This document shows positions 37,433 to 49,457 of a stretch of 64,000 nucleotides of DNA, in pieces. This DNA comes from Sambucus nigra (taxonomy: Eukaryota > Streptophyta > Magnoliopsida > Dipsacales > Adoxaceae): positions 537,153,467 to 537,217,466 of the forward strand of contig OX422213.1 in NCBI GenBank assembly GCA_949130495.1, read 5' to 3'. A program made the position numbers and the translations under genes. Within the stretch, counting starts at the first letter, position 1, and every line of letters starts with the position of its first letter. Below the pieces are notes generated by a model. It was not told the DNA's origin and searched no databases. It was given only the letters and a program-made list of their open reading frames with translations.

Positions 37433-37895
37433 AAAGGAACAGCGTATGAACCAAAGGGCATTCTGCCAGTGGAGCCAGAAGCAGCAACATGGGCTAATCC
37501 CAAGTATTGTCACATCCATCAAAAATTGGGTCACCCAATGGAGACTTATTTCACACTGAGGAAAATCATCAGCAAAAACATGAAGACTAGAACTTTGTAA
37601 ATCCTTCAAGAGAGTGTAAATGTTAACCCCCTCCCACCACATGGGGAAAATCTGGTGGTTGCCTATGATGAGGAGGCCGAATAAGGAATGAGGGAACCGA
37701 AGTTCCAATGGTAAGACTTCAAAGGTGACCTAGAGGATTGCACAAGGGGGCATGGACAATGTGGTCATAGTCTACGATGAAGCAAGTGGGAGGGATGTGG
37801 AAGAAGTATACAACGTGAAAGGGGAGGAGGTGGACCAAAGGTTAGAGTACCAAGTTATTTTGTAGTCACCCAACTTCTCGTCCTTCTAGGACCAA

Positions 37896-38300
37896 GTGGG
37901 GATGCCAAAGGAAAATCATTTGGAGATAACGCAAGATATCTTAGACATTGCAAGGAAGACCGCAATACCTTCATTAAGATGGAGGGGTCCCATGGCCAAG
38001 CTGGTGAGAAAGTTCCTGTCTAAGGAAACTTTTAGTGACGCTAATAGGGTTGTGAGATTCCCACACAACATGCCCCTATACGTAATGGAGAGCATCAAAA
38101 GGGTAAGCTTCACAAGGGATTTGATGGATGGGGGAGATTCGATAAATATCATGCCTATCAATTCCTTTCGGACAGCTAATATTTTAGAGGAATGATCAAT
38201 ACCAATGCCTTTAGTGATTGCTGGCTATGATAATCAATCGTCCAAGTCTATTGGATATGTGAATGTGGGGATTGTGATGGGGAACCTTACCTCCCATATC
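37896..38300 (+). pseudogene. Tat aspartic protease remnant
   Basis: The 100-codon stretch from 37,896 ends in the block MDGGDSINIMP at about 38,124-38,156, a degraded form of the D-x-G-S-S-x-N-I motif around the catalytic aspartate of gypsy proteases. It lies between gag and RT, as expected. Stops follow. Confidence 0.65.
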
Positions 38301-39091
38301 AAGTTCTAAGTAATTGAAAGTGCCACTTCATACCATCTTCTGATAGGAAGGGTATGGAATCATAACCATGGTCTAGTCCCTTAGACGTATCACTAATGCA
38401 CGAAGGCAAATGTTAAAGGTATTGAGGTCATTATAAGTGCAATAAGACTTTCACCATTAAAGAAGCTCATCTAGTCGACACATCTTTCTACATGGAGCTG
38501 GAAGAAAATTTTAGGGTGATGACAAGAAGAATGGAAGGAGAAAGGGTTCCATCAATCAGATAAAGGATGGGGCCTGTGAACCGCCAAGGCGACGAAGGGG
38601 TAAAAGTAAAATTTATAGTTGAGGAAGTTCATTATGTTGACCCCAAGAAGAATCTCTCGAAGCAGCTCAGTGATCGAATGAGGCCCAGAATGGTTCCGAT
38701 GGAGCATGAGGTCCAATGACAGAGCGTGCTGAGCTGATATCCTGGGGATAGACTGACAGATGCTTTAAAACAAAGGAAGAGAAAAGCGACTGTAACAACG
38801 GGCAGGAAATGCAAAAAGAATATCACAGAGGATGGTATAGTGATCTACGTCCTATAAGGGTGTGAGCGAGCAGTCGAAGGAGCTGATCTAGAGACTGACC
38901 TGATCTATGAATGTTTCCTAGTGGACCAACAAAGGAAATACATAATCATCAATAACTTAAATATACAGGAATTGATGGAGAATATAGTCGAAGAACTAGA
39001 TTACATGATGGATCGCCCGAAACTTTAGGTGCAAGAGTTAGAGCAGTTAAACCAAGCCAAATAAGAAAATGAGGCTAGGCCTATCTTAATT

Positions 39092-39963
39092 TTGAAGGAC
39101 CTGAGTGAAGATAAAAGAAAGGCCCTGGTAGAGTTAATTCGAGAGTTCATAGATGTCTTCACGTGGAAGTACAAAGAGATGGAGGGTCTAAATGAAGAGT
39201 TGGGTTGTCACAAGGTGAATGTTTGGCCTTCAGCTATACCGGTGAAGCAAGCTATAAGAACCTACAAGCTAGAGATGGATTTAAAGATTAAGGAGGAGGT
39301 CCAATGGTTGTTAGCGACATGATTCATTGAGCCGATACAATACCCACTGTGTCTCTCAAGCATTGTTCTAGTGGGTAAGAAGGACAAGAACCAGATAAGG
39401 ATATACATGGACTTCAGAGATTTAAATAGATCCTTCACAAAAGATGAGTTCCTTCTACCCTCTATTAAGAGTCAAATTAATGCAATGGTGGGTCATTAAA
39501 TGTATAGGTTCATGGACGGGTATGTGGGATATAACCAGATCAAGATGGATCAAGAAGATGCAGAAAAAATGGCATTCAGGACCCCGTTGGGCAACTTCAT
39601 GTACAAAGTGATGCCTTTTGGGTTGAAGAATGTCATGGCAACATATCAAGGATAATGATGGAGATTTTCCATAATTTCTTTCACAAGTTTTTACAATTCT
39701 ATGTGGATGACTTAGTCATCAAGTCAAAAAAGGAAGAATCCCATCCAGATGACTTGAGGAGGGTGTTCATTCGCTGTAGAAAGTACAAGCTAAAGATGAA
39801 TCCACTTAAGTGTGCTTTTGGGGTCACGAGTGGGAATTTCCTAGGGTTCGTGGTGGATCGAAAGGGAGTACATATGGACCAGGACAAGCAGCGAGCAATC
39901 TTGGAAATGTTGTGTCTAAGGACGACGAAGGAGCTCAAGAGTTTCTTTGGTAAAGTCTCCTAA
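39092..39963 (+). pseudogene. Tat reverse transcriptase pseudogene
   Basis: Successive RT blocks are present in order. DVFTWKYKEM is at about 39,150. IPVKQAIRTYK is at about 39,235. RIYMDFRDLNRSF (usually R-x-C-V-D-Y-R-x-L-N) is at about 39,400. FMDGYVGYNQIKM is at about 39,510, and FRTPLGNFMYKVMPFGLKN follows at about 39,575. The YVDD active site is intact at 39,700-39,711, followed by the LKMNPLKCAFGV and FLGFVVDRKGV blocks. In-frame stops at about 39,319, 39,498 and 39,653 and frame changes inactivate it. Reading direction is the same as gag. Confidence 0.92.
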
Positions 39964-39980
39964 CTTATGAGATTTGTACC

Positions 39981-40540
39981 ATGACTAGCGAAAATAACTC
40001 AACCATTGATGGAACTGCTAGGAAAGGGCGGGAAGTTCAAATGGGTGGAAGCTCACCAGGAGTCTTTGACCAAGTTGAAGAGGTTGCTTACCTCTCCACA
40101 AACGATGATCCCTCCAAAAGTAGGAGTACCATTGCAGCTCTACCTCACCTCTACCACCAATTCCATTGTAGAACTCTTGGCAGAGGAAGTTGATGAGCAA
40201 GAAAGGCCAGTCCACTACCTAAGAAGTATCATACATGGACCAGAGGCAAGGTACACTAGTGTAGAAAGGCACATTTTAGCCTTAGTTTTGTAGCACAAAA
40301 ACTTAGACATTACATGTTATCTTTCATAATTCACATTGTGACAAGATGTGACCTCATCAAGTTTTTCTTGGTAAGAACTATTTCAATTGGAAGAGCAACT
40401 AGGTGGATCCTCATCCTTTCAGAATATGATTTAAAGTGTGTGGTTTCTCGTGTGATCAAGAGCCAAGCCTATGCAGATTTATTAGTAATCTTTCCATATG
40501 GAGTATTTGAGCCACCCCGAGAAAGCATCCTCGGGGATGA
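39981..40540 (+). pseudogene. Tat RNase H (first copy) remnant
   Basis: A connection and RNase H-like region: FKWVEAHQESLTKLK near 40,036, then ERPVHYLRSI and ARYTSVERHILALV near 40,200-40,290. The usual D-A-S motif is lost (LTSTTNSI). It ends with a RWILILSEYDL tether near 40,400. Stops at about 40,291 and beyond mark it as dead. Confidence 0.8.
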
Positions 40541-40569
40541 CTTGCAGGAAAATGTTTTGGAGGTCAACC

Positions 40570-41020
40570 TTGAAGAATGGATGATTCAATTCGATGGTTA
40601 CTTGGCAAAAACGAATGGAGGAACGGGGGTTACCTTTCCTAAAAGAGAGGAGAATTTTTTTTTCTTATAAATTGGATTTCCTTTACTCTAATAACGAAGC
40701 AGAGTATGATGCTTTGGTACTGGGGCTTTTAGAGGCCCTTCGAACGGCATACGCTCGCTGTGCATCAAAAGTAATTCAAACTTAGTGGTCCAACAAGTGA
40801 ATGGGGAATATGCGTTAAAGCACCTCAGTTTAGCACTGTACATAACGATCATCCAACGGTTGGTCAATCAGTTCCATCAAGTGAAGATAACAAGGCAGCC
40901 CATAACGATGAATAGATATGCTGATGCCTATGCTACCATCACTCAAAATCTAGCTATAAAGACTGATACAACTAATGTGGTGATCCAACGAAGAATAACC
41001 CCATCAATTGTGCAATAAAT
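40570..41020 (+). pseudogene. Tat second RNase H (archaeal-type) remnant
   Basis: IQFDGYLAKTNGGTGV at about 40,584-40,631 and, after a frame change, YSNNEAEYDALVLGLLEAL near 40,687-40,740 are the D-G and E-A-E-Y blocks of the extra RNase H found downstream of the first in Tat elements. VVQQVNGEY follows near 40,783. This domain pair is the main evidence for the lineage. Confidence 0.82.
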
Positions 41021-41559
41021 CCTACCCATAGATAGTGATGTGGATTGGAGGGGCAAAATCAGAAAGCAGTTGGAGTCTGTGGAAGGCAAGATGGAACTGA
41101 AAGAGCTTATGTAATAATTTTCCAATCATGGTAACCTCTACTTCACGAACGTGAGAAGATGGTTGTCAAGATGTGTTAGCCCTGAAAAAGCAGAACAAAG
41201 ACTGAATAAAATGCATGAAGGCCACTACAAAACAACACAGATCCTGCTATACAGAAGGATTCAGAGGGAAGGATACTTTTGGACAACAATAAAATAAGAT
41301 GCAGCTGAGTTGCAACGGAATTATGATAAATGATAACTTTTCTTTCAAGCGATTGAATGCCACTTCATTGAAATCCTAACGGACTAAAGATAGCCCTACA
41401 TTAACTTCTTAAAGGCGGGGTTATTCCCTCTGAGAAAATGGATGCGATGGGACACAAAAGGAGGGCTCCACGGTTCTATTCCTAAGAGGATCAACTCTAT
41501 TGAAGGGGGTACTTCAATAGTCCATTAAGATGCATCACGAAGAAGGAGTCGGCAGAAGT

Positions 41560-42606
41560 ATTAAAACAAGATCATAATCCAGCCCACATTAGAATTGCTA
41601 ATTTATATGACCAATTAATGACCTTGGGGTATTATTGTCCAACCATGGAGAAGGATTCTACGACATTTGTGCAAAAGTGCACGGTGTGCTAGCTGCATAG
41701 AAATATGGTCCATACCCCTTCGGTGGACTTACATTCGTTGTCCAGTCCTTATCCATTCCACACTTCGGCATTTAACCTGGCGACGGGTAAATACATCCTT
41801 AGTAAAGAGGAAAGAGCTGGATATTAGTGTCAACAGAGAGCTTTATGAAGTGTGCTAAAGCGATACCACTTAAAAGAGCAACGGCTTGCATGGTGGATAA
41901 TTTTATTAGGGAGTACATAATTTATCATTTTAGAATCCCAAAAGCCATGCTTGCTGCTAACGAAACCCTTTTTATCAATAAAGATCTAAAGATGCTCACT
42001 AATAGATACTCTATCGTCCATCATACCTCAACGGTGGCATATCCCAAGGGAAATAATAAAGCAAAAGAGACTAATAAAACTTTAGTCAATATCTTAAACA
42101 AAACGATGGAAGACTTCCTATGATCGTGGGACGAGAAGATCCCAGCAGCACTATGGGCCTATCAAAAGACCAAGAGAAAACCCACAGGATACGTACTATT
42201 ATCCCTTGTATATAGAGTTGAAGCAATCATACAAGTGGAGTTGAAAGTTCCTTCTGCCCGTTACGCCCTGTGAAGCAGCATGCTCCCTCAGAGTAGACAT
42301 GTATATTTGGAAGTGTTGGACGAGCACAAAGATAAAGCGATGCAACACTTCCAAATATACACGAAGCAACTTTCAAGGGCATGTGATAACCTAGTAGGAC
42401 CAAGGAAGTTCGTCAAAGGAGACCTCATTTTGAAAGAAAGTGTGAAGTACATTAGAGGGCTCCATCTACCTAAGTTTGCTACGAATTGAGAGGGACCTTT
42501 CATTGTGAAGGAGGCTCATGATTCAGGTTACTGCTTAATTTCTAAAATGAAAGAAGATAAACCTTTCAAGATTAATAGCAAATGGTTGATAGTTTATCAT
42601 GTATGA
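41560..42606 (+). pseudogene. Tat integrase pseudogene
   Basis: The zinc-binding part shows YYCPTMEKDS and VQKCTVC near 41,630-41,692. The core is shifted in frame and shows ECAKAIPLKRA-like and AMLAANETLFIN blocks (41,840-41,980). These are followed by HHTSTVAYPKGNNKAKETN with the catalytic-glutamate region changed (normally Q-A-E), then an ILNKTMED block. A C-terminal GDLILKESV and EGPFIVKEAHDSG lie near 42,418-42,520. Stops and frame changes are frequent. It would have inserted the cDNA; it cannot work now. Confidence 0.82.
42301..42360. repeat. 18-bp perfect inverted repeat (hairpin)
   Basis: GTATATTTGGAAGTGTTG at 42,301-42,318 is exactly reverse-complementary to 42,343-42,360, with a 24-base loop. 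It lies inside the integrase region. Confidence 0.9.
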
Positions 42607-42884
42607 ACTGGTAACCTCGGTTAGATTTTATTGGTTTATTTTGGTGAAATCAACTATACGAGTCATTTTCTCTTTTGTAATAAGAAGAAAAGAGTTTGTT
42701 GATAAGTTGTAAATACTTTAACTTTGCGTTAAAATAGAGATATTGCAACGGAACAATACATCACGAAAAAATACTATATCTTTTATTAATGAGAATTGGG
42801 TAGATTTACAAAATTGGGAGCTATTACAAAAGAACTATATTTGGTATAAAGAAAAAAGATAGACGTAATAAAAATATATGACTT

Positions 42885-45700
42885 CTAGCCTAGGAGGAAC
42901 CATAAATCAGGCTGGGAAAATAAGTACCTATGTAAACCCGATGAATCTTCCAAACGGGTCTGCTGGCCAGCAACGAAGCCTTTGAGTCGGGTTTGCACTT
43001 GATCTCTCTTAATTAACAGGGCCTCCCGTTTCGGCTTAACATTTTCCAAGGCTTCTTCGAACGCCCCCACTTTCTCCTCAGTTGCTACCAGTAAAGGGCC
43101 AACTCTGCTAGCCGTTTCTCCTAAAATCGCTGGCCTTCGACCTATTTCAAATATTTCTCCCTCTGGGTTTCCATCTAATGGCTCTTTAGAAGCTCCAAGT
43201 AGCTACTCAGCCAAGTTAGTTGAAAGCCATCCTTGTCCATTTCCTTCAACTTACCAAAGTGATGATTGATTATTCCCCTAGTAAGGTTAGATATTTGCAT
43301 ATTGACGACCTAAGTAATAATAATTGCCAAACCTTGTAGCATGTGACTCTTCACCAGTATGTTGGAGCTCAGATAATCGACGATAAAAGTTTTAGGATGT
43401 TTCTAGGTAATGCGTTCAATGATAAACCGATCCATCGCAGAGAATTATGGAGAGTGGACAAGGACCATAAGGTAGAAGTTAGGAGGAGCCATATATGGCA
43501 AGGGAACCTCATACCTAGACTCACTGTCCGCTGGAAAATTCATAGTTGAACCAAGATCGTCATGGTTTGAGTTCTCAGAGGGGACTTGGCCTTCATACGT
43601 GGATTCAACAGCCATTGGAGCACACTGAACTGCGGTTAGAATGATGGCAGGATCCCTCACAACCTGCAAAAGAAATTTGATGAAAAATCTTAGAGTGTAG
43701 GTTTTCATTATTAAGTAACCTTTATAGGTGGAGCTTGACGAAAAATCTTGACAAGTGATTTTCATTGTTAAGTCACCACTATAAATGGAGTTTGATGAAA
43801 AATTATAACAAGTGGTTTTCATTGTTAAGTCATCATTATAGGTGGAGTTTGATGGAAAAATCTTAACGAATGGCTTTCATTGTTAAGTCACCGTTATAGG
43901 TGGAGTTTGATGGAAAATATTAACAAGCGGTTTTCATTATTAAGCCATGATTATAGGTGGAGTTTGATGAAAAATCTTAACAAGTGGTTTCTATTGTTAA
44001 GTCACCATTATAGGTGGAGTTTAATGAAAATCTTAAGAAGTGTGTTTTCATTGTTAAGTTACCATCATAGTGGAGTTTGAGATTAAGATTCTTCTAATAA
44101 AAGATTGAACATTGTCAAGATAAAAGAAAAAATAAATATGAAAAAAATCATGAAATACCTCAGCAACAGTTGGGGCAAGAACGGGATAAAGAGCAAAAGA
44201 TGCAACGATGAGCACTAGAGTGGGAAAATTCATTTCCTCAGGTGCCTCTGCAGAAACCTCAGTCAGAGGAACCTCAATATCTGATGAAGCACCTAATTCA
44301 GAAAAAGGGAACTAGGGCTAAGGTTGAGGGAAAACTCGAAGAAACAGTTCGATCTTCCACGAGTACATCAACACTTGTTAAGGACGAAGAAAGCCTAGGG
44401 TGAGAAGATGAACCAATGATAGCACAAGTGATGTGAGGAGCCACGAGTGAGGATGGAGGGTTCAAACCATGGGAAAGATGCACACAATGATGAAACGTCG
44501 GGCATGGGTAACAAATTTTAGTAAGGAGTAAAATGCAATAGGAGACTTTACCTCTGAGATATGCAAAAAGGGAGACACCACAATTGCCAGACTTATCAGA
44601 GGAAATAAGAGAATTGATCCAATGGCAGACATGGTCAGACTAGGGGAAGGTACAATCGAAAAGATCAAGGAAAATAAGCGTACAACTCAGGAAGGTAAAA
44701 TAAAGTTTAGTAAAAAAATAAGTTGTTACCACCTGGGGGCAAGAGGAAACTGGAAGGATATCCAGAGGGACCATTAGAAGCACTGTTGGCGTAATGGTAG
44801 ATGTTGGAGTTTCTTCTAAGGGAAGAATAGAATCAACAGACTCCTTCAAAACACCAGTCATCCTGACACCCTCTTCTACACGCCTAGAAGGAGAACAGTG
44901 ATAATATTGAGCCCATACATGCGAGAACGGGTAGGAGTTGCATCGACGGAACTACTCCCGAAGCGTCCTTCCATGAAAGGACTTATATGAGGACTGGTCA
45001 TTTCTTCTTGAACCTCCTGTGCCAAGTTCCTAAGTATTTGAGAACATTATTTGCCAAAGTGGAAATGAATAAGTGTGAAAAACATGCATACCTCTGATTC
45101 AGGGGGAGAATGGGATGATATCACCATTGATGAGGAAGGGGGGGAAGCAGCTGGTGAATCCCTCTCGATGGGATAACGCTAAGCATCAGGATTATCATCC
45201 AACATAATATCCTCGATAGCATCAGTAGCTGGGGTGAGTTGTACGTCAAGATCATGTTTCTTTTGGGACTTAGTGCCCAGAGTCTTTTTCCTTACACCAG
45301 AGCACCCAGACTTAAGGGATTCTTAAACTCTTCCTTCGTGTTGATCCCCCTTAAATGGATCTACCAAAATGGTGGGGGAAGTAGTAACAGGTGGAACGAC
45401 AGGAGTGTGTCATTGAAACTCAGAGTTTATCCGTTCCACCTCAGCTTGCACTTGCTTTTTCAATTCCTCACTCACTTCGATAGACATCGGAGCAGGAACG
45501 GAGGCAATGGGAAATGCATCCGAGGGAAATTGAGAAGAGGGTTGAAACTTAGACTTAGAAGAAGTTATACCCTTAGAAGACCTCTCCTTCTTGGCTAGAG
45601 GCTTAGAAGATCCTTCGCCAGAAGATACACTGGTCGGGGCACCCTCACCACAAACACCTTCTTAAGGGGCAGGCTACTTAGATGTTGGAGCTTTCTTAGA
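42885..45700 (-). pseudogene. C-terminal part of the antisense PMD-type frame (decayed)
   Basis: On the minus strand, downstream of the PMD domain, the sequence shows broken Ser/Pro/acidic-rich stretches. One near 45,180-45,240 includes LTPATDAIEDIMLDD. A Lys/Glu-rich, helix-like end lies at 42,885-43,070 (AFEEALENVKPKREALLIKR). This is the arrangement of PMD proteins with a low-complexity linker and coiled-coil tail. Stops in every frame and a minisatellite (43,670-44,085) interrupt it. Linking these pieces to the PMD domain is inference from order and strand. Confidence 0.45.
43670..44085 (+). repeat. Minisatellite, about 57-bp unit, seven copies
   Basis: The block TTGTTAAGTCACCATTATAG recurs with small changes at about 43,711, 43,768, 43,826, 43,882, 43,940, 43,996 and 44,052 (steps of 56-58 bp), joined by GTGGAGTTTGATGAAAAATC. 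It is a local tandem expansion inside the antisense frame. Confidence 0.9.
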
Positions 45701-46947
45701 CTTGGGGGTAGCAATGGAGATCATAGAGCAATAAGGATAAAGCTCAGAGGGAGGTTCTTTAGGAGTTTGGTTCATAGGTAACTAGACCCCAAGAACGGAA
45801 TTACCTTTAAGCCCCAGGTCCAAGGCAGAAAAAGAAAGAACTAGCGATACACCGGAGGCCCCTGAATGAACTCAAAAAATTAGGCCAGCTGTTTGGACCA
45901 GTACTTCGGTACAAATAGAGAAGTCACATCCCCTTTCCTTGTGATATTAAGGATGGTGACTCGCCCAACCATCATAGAACTAAACCCCCACGCAGCAGTA
46001 GAAGTGTAGAAGGAGCAAGCCTCACTAAATGTGACCTTGGGGTGGGGTAGCTGAAAAACTGGGCGAGGGGCCCCTTAATCAAAACCAAATTGGCGGTTGC
46101 ATAGATTGGAGTTGTAGTGCTCGCAGGTATATCCCCACTCGGTGTAAGAAGGAAGATACTCCAGTGAGAACAGAAGCACTACAACCAGTGAAGAATCTTC
46201 AAGGATGAGGTCCAAAGTAGTTGGTTAGACCACCTTTCCTCCATAATTGAAAAAACCCCAAGTGTGGAGGAAAACCACCTCTCCATAAGGCCTCATCACA
46301 AAATATTCAAGTTTGTCAATAATGGGAATAAACTCTTTGCGACTCTATTTTTTGTGGAAAATATATGAGAGAGGGGGAAAGACGGTTTCCCCAGAGGGAG
46401 GATGGATAGTTTTGGCTATTACTGCAGGTAAGCGAACGTAGAGGAAGCCCATTAGAATTATGGCATTGGAAAAATTGCATAAGTTATAATGGATAAGGGA
46501 CCTTTCCATGTCCAAATGAGTCCTATCAAGCCAAGTATAGAGGGATCCCAAGTCCATTGCTGCTGGAGGAAGCCTGACACCCCGGGCCAAATGGATTGAT
46601 ATATTAATGAGGTCCCTTCGGGGCTGGTCATTTGGTTTTCCAGGAAAATTGAAACGAGATATAATTACAAGAATGTAAGCTGAAAATTCTAAGGATGTAC
46701 CTTGGCCTTGGACAGCAGTAGAAGAACCATTCTTAGAAGGATCTTGGAAGAAGTAACTGATGAGAGAACTGAACGTGGCTTTGTTAGATGAACCAATGCA
46801 CCTTTGGTATATGCAATCCAACTCTACGTAATTAGCAGCCTCTTCGGCATCTAGAGATTCATTGGAGTAAGGCACATCGCCTGTGGGTTCGCTGACTAAA
46901 AGATCACAAACATCTTATAGTGTAACGGTAAACTCACCCCACGCATC
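45701..46947 (-). pseudogene. Plant mobile domain (PMD) pseudogene, 3' half
   Basis: The minus-strand frame resumes after the solo LTR with AWGEFTVTL, a stop, DVCDLLVSEPTGDV: the classic PMD block W-G-E-x-T-x-T-L-x-D-V. It then runs open at 46,875-46,345, including FFQDPS, SRFNFPG, LARGVRLPPAAMDLGSLY and a hydrophobic NAIILMGFLYVRLP stretch. After a stop it continues in the same frame with EFIPIIDKLEYFVMRPYGEV. PMD proteins (MAIN/MAIL-like in hosts, also carried by transposons) act in the nucleus, but no function can be claimed here. Position and antisense orientation within a Tat element suggest an element-borne extra ORF. Confidence 0.75.
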
Positions 46948-48945
46948 TGAAGCCCTTATACTTTTGACTCATTTGAGTCTAGACTGTATAAGAGCTCATC
47001 TAGTTTGGAAATTGTGACAAAATTGTGTCCATCCTAGAAACCAAAGAGCCTCAGAGATTGTATTGCTTCTTCTCATATTCATCTTGTAATGATCCTGAGA
47101 CTATAGCCATCATTCACACACTTAGAACTTAATTCTTGCATATCATATTGCACCTTTATGTGTATTAATGTGGTGAGTGTGTTTAAATCCCTTAATTTGA
47201 TTTTTATTAATTTTTTGGGAATTTTAAACATCTTTTAATTAAGGTTTTATTAAATTAAAACTTGATTTAAAAAGTTTTGGGGTTAATATCTAAATATATA
47301 TTGTTGTGATTTTTGGCCTTAAGTTACTCTGGGTAGAAACCGAAAGCGCCAGAGACTCCAGGGTTGGTTTTGTAATTAGTTTGGGATGCGCGTTTGCATT
47401 CGTTCTATGGCCAACACTTGCTGCTCTCTGATTGGCCAGAGTTGTGTTTCTTTACAGAGACAAAACTTCGCATGTTTACAGCCCTTGGATCAACCCTTAT
47501 CAATGGCCTGCATGTCGCCTGAGTGAATCCCCGTGTATACCTTTAAGCCTATCACAGCCTGTTTAATCCACCGCCTGTTGTGAGCCCTTAGATTGAAGTC
47601 AAAGGAGCTTGACTCAATCTCAGACGTTATTTTTGAACGATAGTCTGGAACTTTCTCCTCTTCCTATTTAGAGGACTCTCATTTCAGCCTTCGAAAGCTT
47701 TTTCCACTTTGAAATTTCTCAGAGAAAGAATAGAGAGAGAGAGAGAGAAGAAAGAGAAGAGAGAGAGAGAAACCAGAGAGCCAAGTTAGAAACCCTAACT
47801 TCGTCAAAACCTTCTCCAACCTAAACCACTTACCTCTTCAAAACACCATAACCAAATAAACACCATCTTTAGTGTTTCTTGAGTTTATGAGAGTTCGAGT
47901 TGAGTGATCTTGGGTTGCTGTAACCTTGTGTTCATAAAATCTTATTTCCAACTTAGAAACTTACTCAAATCTTGTTTCTGATTCAATAGAAATCATAGAT
48001 CTGAAGTTTTTCATGTCACAACACACTTAGTTGCATATTTCTCATCTTGAGAAGTTCGTTGTTGATTGTTTTCTGTTAAAACATTTTCTTACTTCAGAAT
48101 CAACAATAGATGTTTTTCTGTTTCTGTTTTTACAAAACTTAACCTGACCTAGTTGGATTCGCACTTGAAGGGTTTTCAATCTTCTAAATATTTTCAAAAT
48201 AGATTGAGAAAGGTCTTGACCGATTTCTTAAGCAAGATCTCCGTGGAATCTGGGTTATTTTGAAAGGTCAAAAGGTTCTTGGTTTTGTAAGAAAGAAAAA
48301 TAACAAACTCTCTGCATATAGACTTTATATGTAATTTGTTAGGATTGTTTGTAACTAATAAGAGTGCGTGTGTGCATGCATGTGTTATAGAACACTTTTC
48401 ACAAACATCTTCACACTACATACACTGAAAGTGTTGGCTATAAGATTTGGTGAACATAAGTCGACGTATACTGCTGAAACAAAGGAAGAGTTGACAAACT
48501 GAGAAGACTACATCAACAATCAAGATCTGCAGAAAAGTTTAAGGACGCCAGAGGGTATAATCCTGAACTTGTATAGACTTGTTATTGTGTGCATGTTAGT
48601 TAAATAGATTGTAACTCACATATTTGTTTTAGTGATATTTTCTTGTTTTACTCCGTAGAGGGAGTCGTGGATGTTTCCTCAAGGTTGAGGTTTTACCACG
48701 TTAAAAATCCTGAGTATTAATATTTCTACATCTTCTCATCCCATTCTGTTGTGTGCTGAGTTTAAAATATTTTAAACTGTTTTTCTAAAACTTGTTATCA
48801 AATCTTGTCCATATCTCGTACATAATTTTGTTAACACATCTTGTGTTCAAAATCAGTTTGATTTAAGTAAAGAGTTTCTTCAACAAACTTTCGGAGTTGC
48901 TTAAATAGTTTATTTTCAATAAACGGCTTTGGCAACGCTATTTCA
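46948..48945 (+). mobile_element. Solo LTR of the copia (SIRE-like) family
   Basis: 1,998 bp, from TGAAGCCCTTATAC to GGCAACGCTATTTCA, in the orientation opposite to the intact element but clearly the same family: same ends, the same GA-rich microsatellite near 47,730 and the same GTGGATGTTTCCTCAAGG block near 48,670. It is flanked by GCATC on both sides (46,943-46,947 and 48,946-48,950), a perfect 5-bp duplication. There is no internal region. Divergence from the intact LTR is obvious by eye, so it is an older insertion. It splits the PMD frame. Confidence 0.95.
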
Positions 48946-49457
48946 GCATCTATGAAAGTGTGGGTGGTAACTTTCAAGTAAGAGACCAAAATTTGGAGAG
49001 CATCATTGTTCTTTGAAAGAGTGAACTCTCCAATCCACTTAGCCCGATGCAGCCTAACTTTAGCCAGAGTCACAGAGTGGGATCTTTACGTGTGAGAATT
49101 GCAAGCGACAAAATGAGCTGGAGAGGCTCCAGGACCCTAGAAATCAATTTGGGACATAGGGAAGTCACCTAGATCAAGACGAAAATGCTGAGTTTCCTCT
49201 GGGGGTCAGCTAAATTCTCATCTTCATCACCGAGAACCAAAGAATCACACTTGGCATTAAAAGTGCAAGTTTTGCAGAGCCTTGAGAAGTCATCATCTTT
49301 TGCCAAAAATCAGAGACCGATGGTAAAAATGTAGTTTCCCTTGGCGAGAAACACCCAAGGCGGTGGCGCCCAAAATGGAAGTAGTGGAAATAGTGGTAGC
49401 AGAAAAGATTGGCTGAGCACCGGTGCTAGCAACCTTGGGAGTACCTGAAGAGTCCAT
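48946..49457 (-). pseudogene. Plant mobile domain (PMD) pseudogene, 5' part
   Basis: A minus-strand ATG at 49,457 opens a Ser/Thr/Ala-rich leader (MDSSGTPKVASTG...) of about 54 codons before a stop. After frame changes, 49,073-48,951 reads VRLHRAKWIGEF... and ends VTTHTFIDA. Removing the solo LTR and one copy of its target duplication gives T-F-I-D-A followed directly by W-G-E-F-T, so the two halves were one PMD frame. The start ATG is a guess based on position. Confidence 0.65.
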
